Shown: piece by piece, positions 26,295-37,529 of the stretch
Numbering within the stretch: the first letter of the stretch is position 1
How the letters are laid out: each line of letters begins with the position of its first letter
Position numbers and translations under genes: made by a program
Notes under the pieces: generated by a model
Databases searched by the model: none
Told to the model about the DNA's origin: nothing
What the model saw: the letters and a program-made list of their open reading frames with translations, nothing else
Assembly (NCBI GenBank): GCA_025738555.1
Contig: JAOVFP010000008.1
Span: 1,302,001-1,366,000, forward strand
Direction: 5' to 3'
Length of the DNA stretch: 64,000 bases
Source of the DNA: Cyathus striatus
Lineage: Eukaryota > Basidiomycota > Agaricomycetes > Agaricales > Nidulariaceae

Positions 26295-26766
26295 TGTTGA
26301 GTCACGCGACGAGAGTAGTTAATTTATTAAATACTTAGAATGTAAATCCCAAATATAATAATTCAACTTAAATCCCAAGGTGCGAAGTCAGTAAGTTCGA
26401 GGGGCGCAATTGTCTTCAATTCCAAATTTAGATCAAGTTTTAAAAATAGAACAAGTTAAATGCAGGCTATTTTCGGTTCGCGTCAAAGTGTTCAAAGTCA
26501 AAGTATTCAGAGTTCAATTCAGTAAATTCAGTATGTAGTTCTCGGTATCTAAACGTCTCGTAAATAATTCTGATTCTCATCTGGTTCGTCTTTACACACC
26601 CTGTCTGTGGGAGGGAAGAATGCCTGGCAGTTCCTGCCTTATTTCTTCCCTCTTCCCCTACTATATACATTTTCTACCTTACTGACTTACAAATTGCATA
26701 GTAATAAAATCTTATCTGTTCTCTGGTATTTCCCCAGTTCATTTGTAAGGTAACGTGTTGTCAACA
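26295..26766 (-). repeat. Complete LTR, 472 bp
   Basis: On the plus strand it starts TGTTGAGTCACGCG and ends GTTGTCAACA, with TGTTGA/TCAACA inverted ends. A 62-66-base matching piece at 25401 marks the other LTR. On the minus strand the LTR is followed after two bases by TGGAGCCCACC, a good primer-binding-site candidate because it begins TGG, complementary to a tRNA CCA end. Confidence 0.75.
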
Positions 26767-27260
26767 CCCAGATGGCGGTCAGCCAATTGTGCGCATGACC
26801 CCATGCGCTCCCATTCTGCAACATGCGCTTGTTTGAGCGTCCCATTGGTTACCTTCCTAATCGGGTAATCAGCTGATGCGGCAGCACCAGCTGTTCGCAT
26901 CAATTTCATTTACATCGGCCTAACGGATCGGTTCCCCACTTCCACATGAACTCCTGACCATTGGGGTACTCGTTCTCATTCTGTTCTTTCTTCCTTTCCC
27001 CACTTCTCGCGCTCTCCCTCTCTGTCTCACTGTTTCATTGTCTTGTTGTCTCATTGTCATCACTCAAGTTCGCTGATCTCATGTCTTAGTGGTTCAGGGT
27101 CTGGGTCTTGGGGATTTAGTAAGTCCGTGTTCTGTCAATCTCCATACTTTGTATCGCGTGCTGACTTTGTCATTAGTCATTTTGGCTGCTCTGGGTGTCT
27201 GATACTCGTTGTACAGAATGCAACGTTGTTCTTTTGAAAGGTAAAGTAATACGTTATGTT
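26767..27260. other. No recognisable gene
   Basis: CpG rises here compared with the sequence to the left. A C/T-rich patch lies at 26960-27060. No coding or RNA signal is supported. Confidence 0.4.
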
Positions 27261-27418
27261 ATTCCCACTACCTTTTAAGGTAGTTGGGTTATAGGGACCT
27301 CTGGATTACCCTATAAGTCAATTTGTGGATCACGGTCGGGATCTCACTTTCTGGAAATCTGATTGGCCGAAGCCCCGTTACACTCTCTGATTGGTTGGTA
27401 CGCAGATCAATCGATCAC

Positions 27419-28514
27419 TACAGTTGGGGTCACGCAAACACCACCAATTTTATATCTCAACAACACGAATTTTTGGGCACAAACTGACTTCAGATTCAGA
27501 ATCAGCAACCTCAGAAACATCCAAAAACGATGTTTTCGGAAAATTCCCACGAGAAAATAGGTTGGCCAAAATTTTTGACCAAAAAATTGACATGTTACAG
27601 GGTCCAAATCTACCTGAGTCAGGCTGTGGACTGTATTAAAAACTTATTATGGTATAGGAGGGAACTGGCAAGTCTCCGGAAACCCAATTTTTGGCGCAAA
27701 ACTACTCAAATTTATAACTACATACATAATAAGTATGCCCTATCTAAATTAACTGCCAAACAAAGGACACGCATCATGCTGACACATCAGAGGTTGCTGA
27801 CCAAGTCTGTCAGCCTGGTGTGCGCTGAACCCCTACAGAGCGTACTAAATAGTAAATGCATTGACAATTGTCTACTCCACTAGTTGCTGCTTTGATATCT
27901 TTGATGGCTCAGAGTTCAAAATTGAGTCAATGTTACAAGTTCTCATCAACATAGTATTTATAATGAATCTATGACTTGTCAAGAATTAAATAGTTTGTCT
28001 AATGTTACTTTAAAGTTTGTAGTAATTAGTATATGACACTACTTAGTTACATATATCTTAATAGTATAGTGTTTACTTGCAGTCTACCAAAGTTTTAGAT
28101 TTCTGCTGCTTCTACCACAATGTTACTCAATAAACTATTTGAGCAAGATTTAATACATTTTAAAGGATTTTAGGGTATTTTTCATAGTGTATACTATAGG
28201 TATGGCCAGTTACTTAGCCATTTTTTAGTGCGGGAACCGGTACTCCGGTGGGAATTATTTTAACGGAATCATAACTAGATTAATGAAAGGATGCCGAAAA
28301 TGATTTTTTCGAGATTTTACCTGTTTTTTTCGGCGATGGCCAAATTTTTGGGTCAAAAATGCAAAAAATCGGTTTGAGCGAAATCGGCTCGTGGAAATCA
28401 AAAGCAAACCCTCAAAATATGCTATTCCGATGGTTTTCGGAGGCCAGAAGGCACTGTGGGTGTGGGAAAAAATCAACCAAGAAAGTTGGTGGTGTTTGCG
28501 TGACCCCAACTGTA
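27419..28514. mobile_element. Nested 1.1 kb element with 29-bp perfect inverted ends
   Basis: TACAGTTGGGGTCACGCAAA plus CACCACCAA at 27419-27447 is repeated exactly inverted at 28486-28514. An ORF at 27595-27883 (KNLLWYRRELASLRKPNFW, LTAKQRTRIMLTHQRLLTK) has no recognised domain. Homopolymer-rich stretches (TTTTTGACCAAAAAATT, AAAATTTTTGG) lie just inside both ends. The superfamily is unknown and it is probably non-autonomous. Confidence 0.7.
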
Positions 28515-30800
28515 GATATCAATATGCAACTGACAACCTAAAGTTTCAAAATCCCTTTGTACCAGTTGTTGTACATCCCTCTCGTTCTCCTTTTCCCCTC
28601 CCATTCTTACAATAAATCAAACCCAGTGAAAGTCCATCAAGGCGAATCAAAGAGGATCAAGTTGGGATCCATCCCCCTCGTTCTCCCTTTCCCCCTCCCG
28701 CTCTTAAAATCAATCGAAGATCGACCGCAACTGCACAGTCTCCTCGAACTTCCACCTGCCTGCATCATGATGTCAAGGCCACTATAACATCCAGCCCCCC
28801 CTCCTCGCCTCCGTTATGACGAAGATGCAAATGTCTTTGCAACCTCGTCAGTGTCTCACCTACCACTGCTTGACATCTCCCACCACTGTACCACGCCGCC
28901 TGCTGCACCCCTCTCCCTTGCTCAATTCTCATGGTACACTGTCGGACACCATGCGCATCGACCTGCGACTCAGCGATGACTTCGAGCACTGTTACGCCAA
29001 CTTTCTCTCGTAGACACTCCAGATTCAGGTGCAACAAGTTGTGTATGTCCTCTTCATTTCGTCACTTTCCCTTTTTCTTCCCTTTCTTCCCTCCACCCCC
29101 TCTTTCCGTCTTTCTCTCTTCGTAACCAACTCACACTAAACTGCAATCTGGCGCGCCATACAACAAGGGGTAGGGTGTCTTCTGGTGAACTAGAAGATGG
29201 GCGGAGGGTTTCACATGTTCCGTTTGGGATTATGCACCTGTGCAGAAGAGTGGTGTAAGAGGTGCGTGGTAGTGAAGGTGTGTAAGACATTCTCTTATCC
29301 TCGTTCCAACGTTCTCTACTCGCCTTCCACTTCTCCCTCGACTATGCTACCCCCTATTCTCCTCCATCTTCATCTTCATCTTTCTTACATCTACCCATGT
29401 ACTGATCACGTACTGACCCATTCCATAGTCCAACAACCACAGGCATGCCATTCAATCACGCACACTTGCTGCGTAGGAACATCTGCATTTGTCCTTCAGA
29501 TATTCTCAACCCCAGCGCATCAGTCATTGTTTCAGGTGGCAGGTACCCCACTTGAACGTGCATTGTTGCTACGTCACGCCCGTACACCTTGTCCCTACCA
29601 TTAGACAATGCACCCCTGTCGTTCGATAGCACCGTGTCAACTGAGGATCACATACCGTTCTGGCAGAATATATCTTAAGGTCCTTCCTAAACGATGACAT
29701 CCAAGGAAAGAGGAGGTACTTTTCAAGAATGAGATGGATGAGGTGTATCCCCACGCCAAACTTGGGATCATATACCATTCTCGCATAGGTAGTGCATCGT
29801 CGAAGGTCCTTCCCATTGGAATGAAGGTAGCTCTTTCGGTTATCAGCTTTGTTGTGATCGTAAGGTTGATCGTTCAATATGCTACTGTTGGCAGTGCTTT
29901 ACGGGAGGAGTTACTCATGCCAATGAGAAGAGAGTGAATGGTGGCAGGACTTCGAGGTGGCTGCGAGGGGGGAATCGAAAATATTGATGCATGAACCGGG
30001 TTATGTCACTCTTTCAGCTCCAGCTTGCACCAATCAATTGTATATTATTATATTTTGTTAGAAGAACAAGTTATTGTAGTACATACTGAGTCAGAAATAC
30101 GTCTTTCACTTAGCCGTACTGGTAATACAAATGTGTGTACTATGTAGTCTCAATGTATTTGCGGTTGACGACAAGGCGATTATGCTAAATAGCGAACCGT
30201 CGAAGCGACGATGTGATCATGACAGATGTAACAGTGTGATAACCATTTAATTTGGCGCTTCTTTGAAACTTTCTCTCTTCCTCGGAGTTCCTCCCAACCT
30301 GAAGGCTTCATCGATGAAGGATCGAAGGTACGAGTTTTTCATTTCATAGTCACAGATACCATGGTACCATATGCCTTACATTCTCGAAATAGACAACATG
30401 ATCTTCGCGTGCACGCTAACCCTTTCGCTAGATCCACATATCCACCTCCACCTTCGATTGGTGCACACCACTGATGAGTGTTCTAGGAGATTATGTCATA
30501 TCCAAGCCCTCGTCTGCTAGAACTCGCCCCCACGACCCCAGAGTGCGTGTTGGATAACGTCTCAACCACCATTACATGTGGTACTACAATCTTTATTTCT
30601 GCTAAATTAGTTCAATGGCTAGATAAATATACTTAGTTCAGAGGAAGTTTTTTCTTTCCATACTTTTAACTACCACATTTATCATCTATTTCCATCAGAC
30701 TTATGAACTTCAAATTCACGGCATCTATTACTACAATTTTTAATGTAGCTGTTCTCACTTAATACAATTTTCTCTATAATGAATTGTTTTTCTAGTGGTA
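28515..30800. other. CpG-normal interior sequence without a supported gene
   Basis: A block with TCCCCCTCGTTCTCC and CCCCTCCCGCTCTTA occurs twice in imperfect tandem at 28570-28720. ORFs of 65-135 codons overlap on both strands at 28760-29940 but are Ser/Pro/His-rich and show no splice-linked pattern or domain. I do not call a gene. Confidence 0.4.
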
Positions 30801-30803
30801 AAT

Positions 30804-30852
30804 ATCGGTTAAATAAGGAGGTAGTGGGCCCTGCCGCTTGCCGGCCCTATTT
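30804..30852. repeat. Dispersed ~50-bp repeat with GGAGGTAGTGGGCCCTGCC
   Basis: The sequence GTTAAATAAGGAGGTAGTGG followed by GCCCTGCCGCTTGCCGGCCC is repeated inverted at 63336-63384 with few changes. Such a short, sharply bounded match usually marks the terminus of a mobile element. Read outward, one end of it is CACTACCTCCT. Confidence 0.6.
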
Positions 30853-31342
30853 CTTTATTGGTTTAAGGATTTAAAACCAGTACTGAGGCGGAGTATGTGT
30901 TTTGATAGGTTTATTTGTTTAATCCCTTGGTGTATTATGGGAGGCGGCGCGGGAACTCAACCCCTCCCCGCTGTTTCCTCACTCGACGCACTCGGTACTG
31001 GTGTCTCGAAATCGAGACGTAAAGAATTTCAAATTTACGGTACGTTGCATTTCTTTTACATGCGTATCAATGGGAGGTGATCACTTTGCAAAAAATGAGT
31101 TTTCATCACCCTACATAACCCTACTACCTTAAAAGGTAGTGAGAATGTGACATGTATACAGAGTAGCTATATCTCTAGGTAAAACAAACAAAAGGGTGTC
31201 GTATCTACTGCAGGCCGCCTACATAGGCGTACATAGAAGTGTCATTCCCCAACCTCTCCAATCCACCACTAGTCCCTTCCAACATCACTTGAGTTGTGTT
31301 TGACGACCCCTCTGGTGACTTCATGTTCAACACTTTTACAAC

Positions 31343-33292
31343 CTATGTATTTCCGCATTCTGTATCGTCATCATCTGAGCAAGAAAGATTTGGAGAACTT
31401 TTGGAGTTTGAGTTTTGAAGACCGGCAAATCTGATAGTCGGTTCCGTAATGTTTCCAACATTTGTAAAAATCGTTGCGGTAATTCCTTTCCCTCGGATCG
31501 AGTCTCTTGCATTTAACCTATAAGCCGTGAAACCAACGATATATTAGTTCCTGAGATGACTTGGATACTTACTGAGCTAATAAAGTATTTGTATATGCTA
31601 TGAACATATATGGATTAATTCAGCAGACACTATGGAGAAAAGGCACCTTTGGACATAATTAGATTTACCCCTTCATACACTAAGGTCTTTGGTGCGGCAA
31701 AAAACTACTTCAAATTCAGTTTTGCGACTTCTAGCACTCCCATTAGAAAGATATCTCACTGTAATGAGGCCTGTCAAGACAATGAGTCTTCAGAGTCATT
31801 GAGTACTTTGTCATGCAGAAAGATATACAAATATTCACGATGTTAGCAAGTTGCTTGTAATTAAATATATATTCAAAAGGGTTATCATTTTATTTGACCT
31901 TTGCCATTTTTTAGTGAGAACCCAGGTTGATTGTGAGGTCTTACGTACCCCTTCATAACCTGCTTTTTTCTATATGCATGAAGTTGCAAAACCACGATGA
32001 TCGTAATCGTAACATCCAGAGTTGCACCAGAAACACTTGCGGCTATTGTGACCCACTGCTCCATTCTATTAAGTATTCGTGACTTGTAATATCATGACGC
32101 ACACTTACATGCAACCTCTTAACAATCACCAAGAAGCCCCCACGGGTGGTCAACCTGTATTCACTTCGTCAGAACAACCAAATGTGTATTGGATATTAGA
32201 GAACGCTTACTCAATAACTGTGGCGCCTGCATTCAGTGATTAGCGTGATTCAAATTAAAGTATGGTAGAATATAATCTAACATATACCCATCCCTGTTAT
32301 TTAAGCAAGATAAGTTCACTGCGCGTAGTGAAATACATGGACCGCACCGAATGGAAAAAGTGAAGCAACTGCCTAGGATGAAGGGTAAATTGGATAGTCA
32401 TAAAGATGTGACATAGTGCATACCACAATGGTCGCCAGTGGTCGCATCGAACCTTTCACTGGATACAGTCAGAATATAGTATGTACATAGGGATTTTCGT
32501 ACAAGCTCTTATGCGATATACCATAAATCTTTGTAAATTTTGGCACAATTGTGTCATAATATCAAATTACTTATTGATGATGCACTCACAGATGCACAAG
32601 GAGTGAAATTGTTGACTAGCAATCCATTGGTTATGATATTATAAAGTAGATTTAAGACTTACGGTACACAGTGGCTCAACCTTTACCAAGTTATTTGAGG
32701 TAAAGTGGTCATTTCAGGCTGGAAGAAGTAAACTCACCGCTATGCTCCTTTAAGTTAATTTATGAGTATATATATCTTCGCTAGGAGTAAGTATATGTCA
32801 TACCATACAACGTCGTTCAGCCCAGCAGGATTTCCGTAGTTAGATATTACCCAGGTATACACCCCATGCGATCCCAATATGACCGACAATGTGTCAATGG
32901 CCCTTCATTTCACGTGGTTAGTGAGTATTATTAACATTTCAGTGGGGAAGTCATACCATACAGCTGTGACCTAGTTGTAGTAAAGGTGAAATGATTTGAG
33001 TACAATAGTTCTAACTGGACCTACCAATGCCTTCAGGAAACGGGTGTCATTTACATACGTCTGAAACTAGTACGGTGGTTAGTTCATCAATGGGTTCAAA
33101 TCATATAATTGGAGTGCTCTACATAGAAAATAGTTTGCATGATAGTTACACCATAGAATCTACAGAGAAATTAGTGTAAGATTGTATGGTGTAATTAAAT
33201 GCTTACACCGTTGAGACCAGAAGCCCAATAAGTACCCAGCCCATGGTGGGCTTGATATTTACGTTTATTCCAAGGGCGTTAATAGAAGTCAT
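31343..33292 (-). CDS. DUF6534-type seven-helix membrane protein, 18 exons
   Basis: Exons on the minus strand: 33292-33207, 33159-33123, 33060-33025, 32970-32957, 32902-32804, 32747-32738, 32680-32663, 32615-32590, 32528-32503, 32458-32424, 32372-32348, 32226-32211, 32154-32109, 32058-31949, 31787-31760, 31704-31647, 31597-31573 and 31517-31343. They sum to 870 nt (289 residues) without a stop, and all introns are GT-AG. Landmarks match the family: GWVLIGLLVSTVFYGVTIMQ, YVNDTRFLKALVTAVWAIDT, YTWVISNYGNPAGLNDVVW, VYRIRALKGS, the second-half helix VSGATLDVTITIIVVLQL, APKTLVYEGVNLIMSK and the signature AYTNTLLAQLNARDSIRG, then a Ser/Asp-rich cytosolic tail. Intron 11 (~120 bp) and intron 14 (~160 bp) are longer than the rest, and intron 14 may hide one more short exon. 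Function is unknown; the protein is probably a receptor-like plasma-membrane protein. Confidence 0.8.
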
Positions 33293-34317
33293 TTGTAATA
33301 TGTTGGGGGGTGACGAAGCAAGCAATCGAAATTTACACGCTTTTAACGGTGTTCAGGTGTATAACAGCAACATAAAGTGGCACAGGTACGTTGGTATCTC
33401 GATAGATGAGATTATTGTAACACTATGTTATGTATAGAAAGTGATCTGAACAGATAATTACCGACCATATCAATAATACATATGGCCGAGTTAGGCTCAC
33501 CGCCCATCGTAGTTGATCGAAGCTGAAGGTAAAGCAACTAATAAGGACTTTAGTAGCACAGGAGTTGCTAATTGATGTGAGCAAATGATATATCTAGTGG
33601 TGATCAGCACATGATACAAGCTGGAGTTCACCGAGATGATCAGTATTGTTCATCATTGAGATAGGCTACTGAAAATGGAGGGAATGCTCTGCACTACTGT
33701 GTCTATATTTACTTACCTGCTTCTATTCGCTTCTCTTTTCGGAATTTTCCCGCGTGGAGTGATGTACTAAAACTTTAAGTAGCTGGAGTCGCCTTTAACG
33801 AGAGACTAGAATGATTGTGTTGTGAACTTATATAACTAATAAGGCAAATGTATAAGTATCTACAGCAAAAGTAGGTTTATATTCATACCAAACTTAATGA
33901 TCAGAACAAGCTGCGTGCGCAGTGCAAGATGATTCTAAACTTGAATGTGCTATAGGAGTCTCGGCGACTACTACCAATATAACCAAGTGTTCGCCACTTT
34001 TCTGAGTGACGGCCATGTACACTTGGACCTTCCGTTCAAAGGGACATGGGTGTGACAAAAATTGTAACCGTTCATAGAAATTTATGCGAGCGAAGTTATT
34101 AATGCTTATAACAAGCGATAATAGTACACGATATTAGGATACTAGTGCATAAGATGAGACCTGTAAGCAGAAGAATATAAATGACTAAGTTCATTCTCTT
34201 CATAGTTATTGTATGCCCCACGCAACCAATGGTCATAATCAACATAGTTACAAAAGTTGTCAGCATGCACGGGCGAACTGGGGAGATTGACTTCCAAATT
34301 TGAGCATCCTGGAGCTG
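33293..34317. other. No recognisable gene
   Basis: AT-rich spacer between the DUF6534 gene and the broken HMG-box gene. I looked for split exons on both strands and saw GTAAGT-like sites on the minus strand near 33705 but no coherent protein. Confidence 0.4.
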
Positions 34318-35622
34318 TCAAATCGGTTCCAAGGTATCTGGAGTAATCTGTGCTCCAAGCGTAGGACGACTAGCGTTGGAATATTCGTTGTATGGTAAAT
34401 TGGCATACGTGCCAAAAAACTCCAAATGATGAATGTCGCTGACTAGGATCATGGGAATAAGGTTTATCAAAATTAAGTCCATAATAAACATCTTCCTTCT
34501 GATTCGTGTGTGGTTGGGTGGAATAAAGCCGGCGCGGTCTTTCTGTGGAGAAATAGGTCATGAAAACGGAGATGGGAGAGTCGCATGTTTCACTTACTCT
34601 TGGAACTCCTATCACTATTCTTTCGAGCCTTATTATATTAGACCTGTTTCTTCCTCTCTTTCATTTGGGGATGGTACTTGCAGTTTGGATTATCAAGTTT
34701 GTGCTGAGTTTTTATCTGCTTAGCCTGATTATAGAATAGTTCCTTATTTTTCTCAGGTTAGTCTTTCCACATTTTCCCATAATGACTGACAAGTCAGCTT
34801 GTCTTATGCTTTTGTCATGGGATTCAAGTACCTCTGGTACTTTAGCCTTACGGTATATGAAAAAAGCGTTCTGGGGACGTCCGATATGTGTGGTCAGAGC
34901 ACCATTATCCACCGAGCTTGAATTGTCATTTTGCATTGGGTTAAAAATATCAGGGAAGCAAGGATGTTAATAAAGGAGGAAGATATAGGATGGGTGGTTA
35001 TAGTGAAGCAGATAATTGGTACAACTTTCTGTTGTACTTACAGGTGATTGGTGGTGCACACCCAACCTGTTGTGCACATTACTTGTATGTAAATTTTGAT
35101 GTAGTTCCTTATGATACTTGACCACAAATAGCAACCAGTACCCACAAAATCTGGAAGAAGAATGAGACTAGTGATAAATAGGCAACAATGGAATGATCTT
35201 CACAGCCTTATGACAGTTGATGTGTACACTCAAAGTATATGTAAACTTATAGGGCTCGGGCTCGCTCGAAATCCCTGATTGTTTGCTCCTGTTACTTGTT
35301 TCGGCTTTTCGGCCATTTTCTTTGTTCTTCGTTTTCTGGTTATGGTCCGTGCTTCATTCCATCGCCACCATCTCAACATCATCCCCCCCATCGATAACCA
35401 GCGTTTAGGTCTTCATTGTCAGCGAAAGCGTTGGATATTCGAATAGCTAGTACCCAGTATTGTCACCATTGAAAATTGACGTGGGTTGTGCTCTTGTAGA
35501 ACGTTAACGTTGACCACCGTACTTGGCTGAAGTGAGATACCGACGCATCCCAATGGTCCTACTTTTGAACCATCGAGTCTCGTGTCATTGGACTGCGAAG
35601 CTTTGATCGTATTAGCGCTCAT
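34318..35622 (-). pseudogene. HMG-box protein gene, broken by several small lesions
   Basis: Coding-like pieces on the minus strand, in order: an ATG at 35622 (MSANTIKASQSNDTRLDG), an acidic/basic linker (STDHNQKTKNKENGRKAETS, ISSEPEPYKFTYT), an HMG-box first half (IGRPQNAFFIYRKAKVPEVL, IRQADLSVIMGK), an HMG-box second half in another frame (EKNKELFYNQAKQIKTQHKL, DNPNCKYHPQ), and a tail (YSHDPSQRHSSFGVF, TYANLPYNEYSNASRPTLG). The halves of the box are separated by a one-base frame change and a TAA near 34760. Further frame changes occur at a G run near 35385 and a T run near 34405. It lies head to head with the intact HMG-box gene, 520 bp away. Linking the first exon to the box is inference. 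Confidence 0.6.
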
Positions 35623-36000
35623 CGCTCAGCTTTGGTTACTAGCGCTTTGAGCGCAATTGTGCTTTAACTTTTGAATGCCGAGCAGGTTTTCAGTCACCCT
35701 ATCAATGATTGGAGTGTCTAAATACTAGAGTATCCCATGATACAACGTAACAGTTTACTATTACTTAAATTTAGTCTAATAAGGATATCTTATGTTCAGA
35801 GAGTAGTGTACTTTAAAAATAGATTAGTGTAGCGTGCTTGGTCCATAAGGTCAATGTCATTACAATCAGTGCAACTTTATGACCATTGTATGACTTCCCG
35901 GGGATATCGGTCATGTGAAATGTACGCTTTCGTGTTCACGCTTTGACTTCCAAGTATGTTTTGAAGTTTTGACTTTCCAAATGAAGCATTGGGAGAAAAC

Positions 36001-36032
36001 AGCCAATGCAACGTCAAAAGTCACCTATAAAA
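36001..36032 (+). promoter_or_regulatory. CCAAT and TATA elements of the HMG-box gene
   Basis: AGCCAATG at 36001 and TATAAAA at 36026-36032 precede the ATG at 36143 by about 140 and 115 bases, with a pyrimidine-rich start region at 36050-36110. Confidence 0.55.
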
Positions 36033-36142
36033 TCGAGCACTCACCTTTAGCGTTCATTCGTTCACTCTAACCATCGTCCCTCCGTTACTGGTTCTCCTCT
36101 CTTTATCATTCTCACGTTTTAACCACATTTCAATAAGTCACT

Positions 36143-37064
36143 ATGGTATCAAAAAACAACTCCCTCACACCAACCCGAACCACCCGTCAAAAATCCACAC
36201 GCTACACATCAACACCAACACCTTCAGCTGAACCTAAAATTCCCCGCCCCCCTAACCAATTCATGATTTTCCGAAAAGAATGCGTTGAAGAAAAGCGCGA
36301 TAAGAAGGAAGATCTTCCTAATCAACCGAATTTTTCGAAGACCGTGGCGGAGATTTGGCACGCGCTTCCGAACGAGGAGAAGGCCAAGTATAAGAGATTG
36401 GCGGCTGAGGCAAAGGCACAACATAAGCTGGATTACCCTGGCTATGCATTTTGTCCTAAGAAGAAGGAGGAGAAAAAGGAGGAGAGGAGGAGGTTGGCGG
36501 AGGATAAGAAGCGGTTGGCCAGGAAGAAGAAGAAAATGATGCAGGAGAAGAAACGACTCGCGAGGGAAATGAGTAAGATGGTGGAAAAGGAGAAGATGTC
36601 GACGAGTCGGATTGAAAAATGTGGAGGTATGGATATTCGCTAAGATCGTTACATTACTCGTTCTGATATTTTTCTTTCCAGAAACTTCACAATCTCCTAG
36701 GAAAAGTGAAGGTAGCATTGAAAACGAAATACAATCATCGAGTGGCATTTTGTCCACCTTCGCGTATAACGAAGATATTGAAGGCAGTCCAGAGGACTCG
36801 GACTCAAGTTACGATCCACGGAGTGTGGATCCGTTCCATGGTTTGGGAACATTTGTACAAGAAGATGGCATTCAGGATGGTGGAATGGAATTAGGCTGGA
36901 TGTCTCGCTCAGAGGCATCGGAATTTGGGGATGTATTTTCGGAGTTGGAGTCCATACCCATTAGTGCGGGACTCTATTTAGACCCGCACGGGTTGATGGG
37001 TTATGGAATTCAGGAGCTGTGGCCTGAATTGGAACCACTTTCTATGTCTAGCTTCGAGTACTAG
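36143..37064 (+). CDS. HMG-box (MATA_HMG-like) transcription factor
   Basis: Two exons (36143-36626, 36682-37064) joined by a 55-bp GT-AG intron give 288 residues. A basic Ser/Thr-rich N-terminus leads into one HMG box at about residues 30-100 (IPRPPNQFMIFRKECVEEKR, FSKTVAEIWHALPNEEKAKY, KLDYPGYAF). A long Lys/Arg/Glu helix follows (KKKEEKKEERRRLAEDKKRL), likely a nuclear-localising coiled segment. The second exon is acidic and Ser-rich (EDIEGSPEDSDSSYDPRSVD, SELESIPISAG), like an activation domain. It should bind the DNA minor groove at ACAAWG-type sites in the nucleus. Related fungal proteins control mating and development, but I cannot assign a pathway. An in-frame ORF is intact and codon use looks normal. 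Confidence 0.88.
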
Positions 37065-37529
37065 GACGAATATTGAGGCAGGTCCCTCTTTCAGCTATTT
37101 TCACCGTTCACATATGGCTTCACATAAACAGCACTCTCAATGCATTCTTTTAATTAAACTCGGACCAACTGTCTTTTCATTGTACTTCTATTACTTCCAA
37201 TGTTCCCGTGTATGTCAGACATTATACTATGTTTAGTTTTTAATGCTAGGAACAAACTTATCAATCGAAGCTGAAGATTAGATTCTTACATAATCATGAC
37301 GATCACGTTGGTGTGACGCGTACGCGTCTACGTCACACGTGTTCGATGTATTCCGCGTACTCCCCACGAGCACCGTCCCAATACTCAACCCAACTCCTAC
37401 GATTGCTCGAGTACACACGCAAGCTAGGAGCAGTACTCGGCACCACGTGGCACCACCTCTTTGAAGGGAACCACCAACCCCACAAATGACAACGTTTACT
37501 CCCACTTCTACTACACCGTCCTACGCCCA
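37065..37529. other. HMG gene 3' flank, no further gene
   Basis: AT-rich to about 37270, then CpG-rich (GACGCGTACGCGTCTACGTC near 37316) leading into the PS module. No gene is supported. Confidence 0.45.

Larger units (their letters stand above)
25401..26766 (-). mobile_element. Internally deleted LTR retrotransposon
   Basis: Read on the minus strand: a complete LTR (26766-26295), a primer-binding-like sequence, a gag N-terminus (from 26131), then a direct jump into the last ~66 bases of a second LTR (25466-25401). The two LTR pieces share TGTTGAGTCAYGCGACGAGA and the following ~45 bases. Everything from late gag through pol to most of the 3' LTR is missing, so the element cannot move alone. 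Confidence 0.8.
27267..31141. mobile_element. CACTA-ended DNA element, no intact transposase
   Basis: The left end reads CACTACCTTTTAAGGTAGT followed by TGGGTTATAGGG. The right end, read on the other strand, is CACTACCTTTTAAGGTAGT followed by AGGGTTATGTAGGG. The terminal 18-19 bases are themselves palindromic. CACTA termini suggest the EnSpm/CACTA superfamily, but I find no matching target duplication and no transposase domain, so the class is tentative. The interior is CpG-normal and contains a second inverted-repeat element (27419-28514). Confidence 0.55.
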
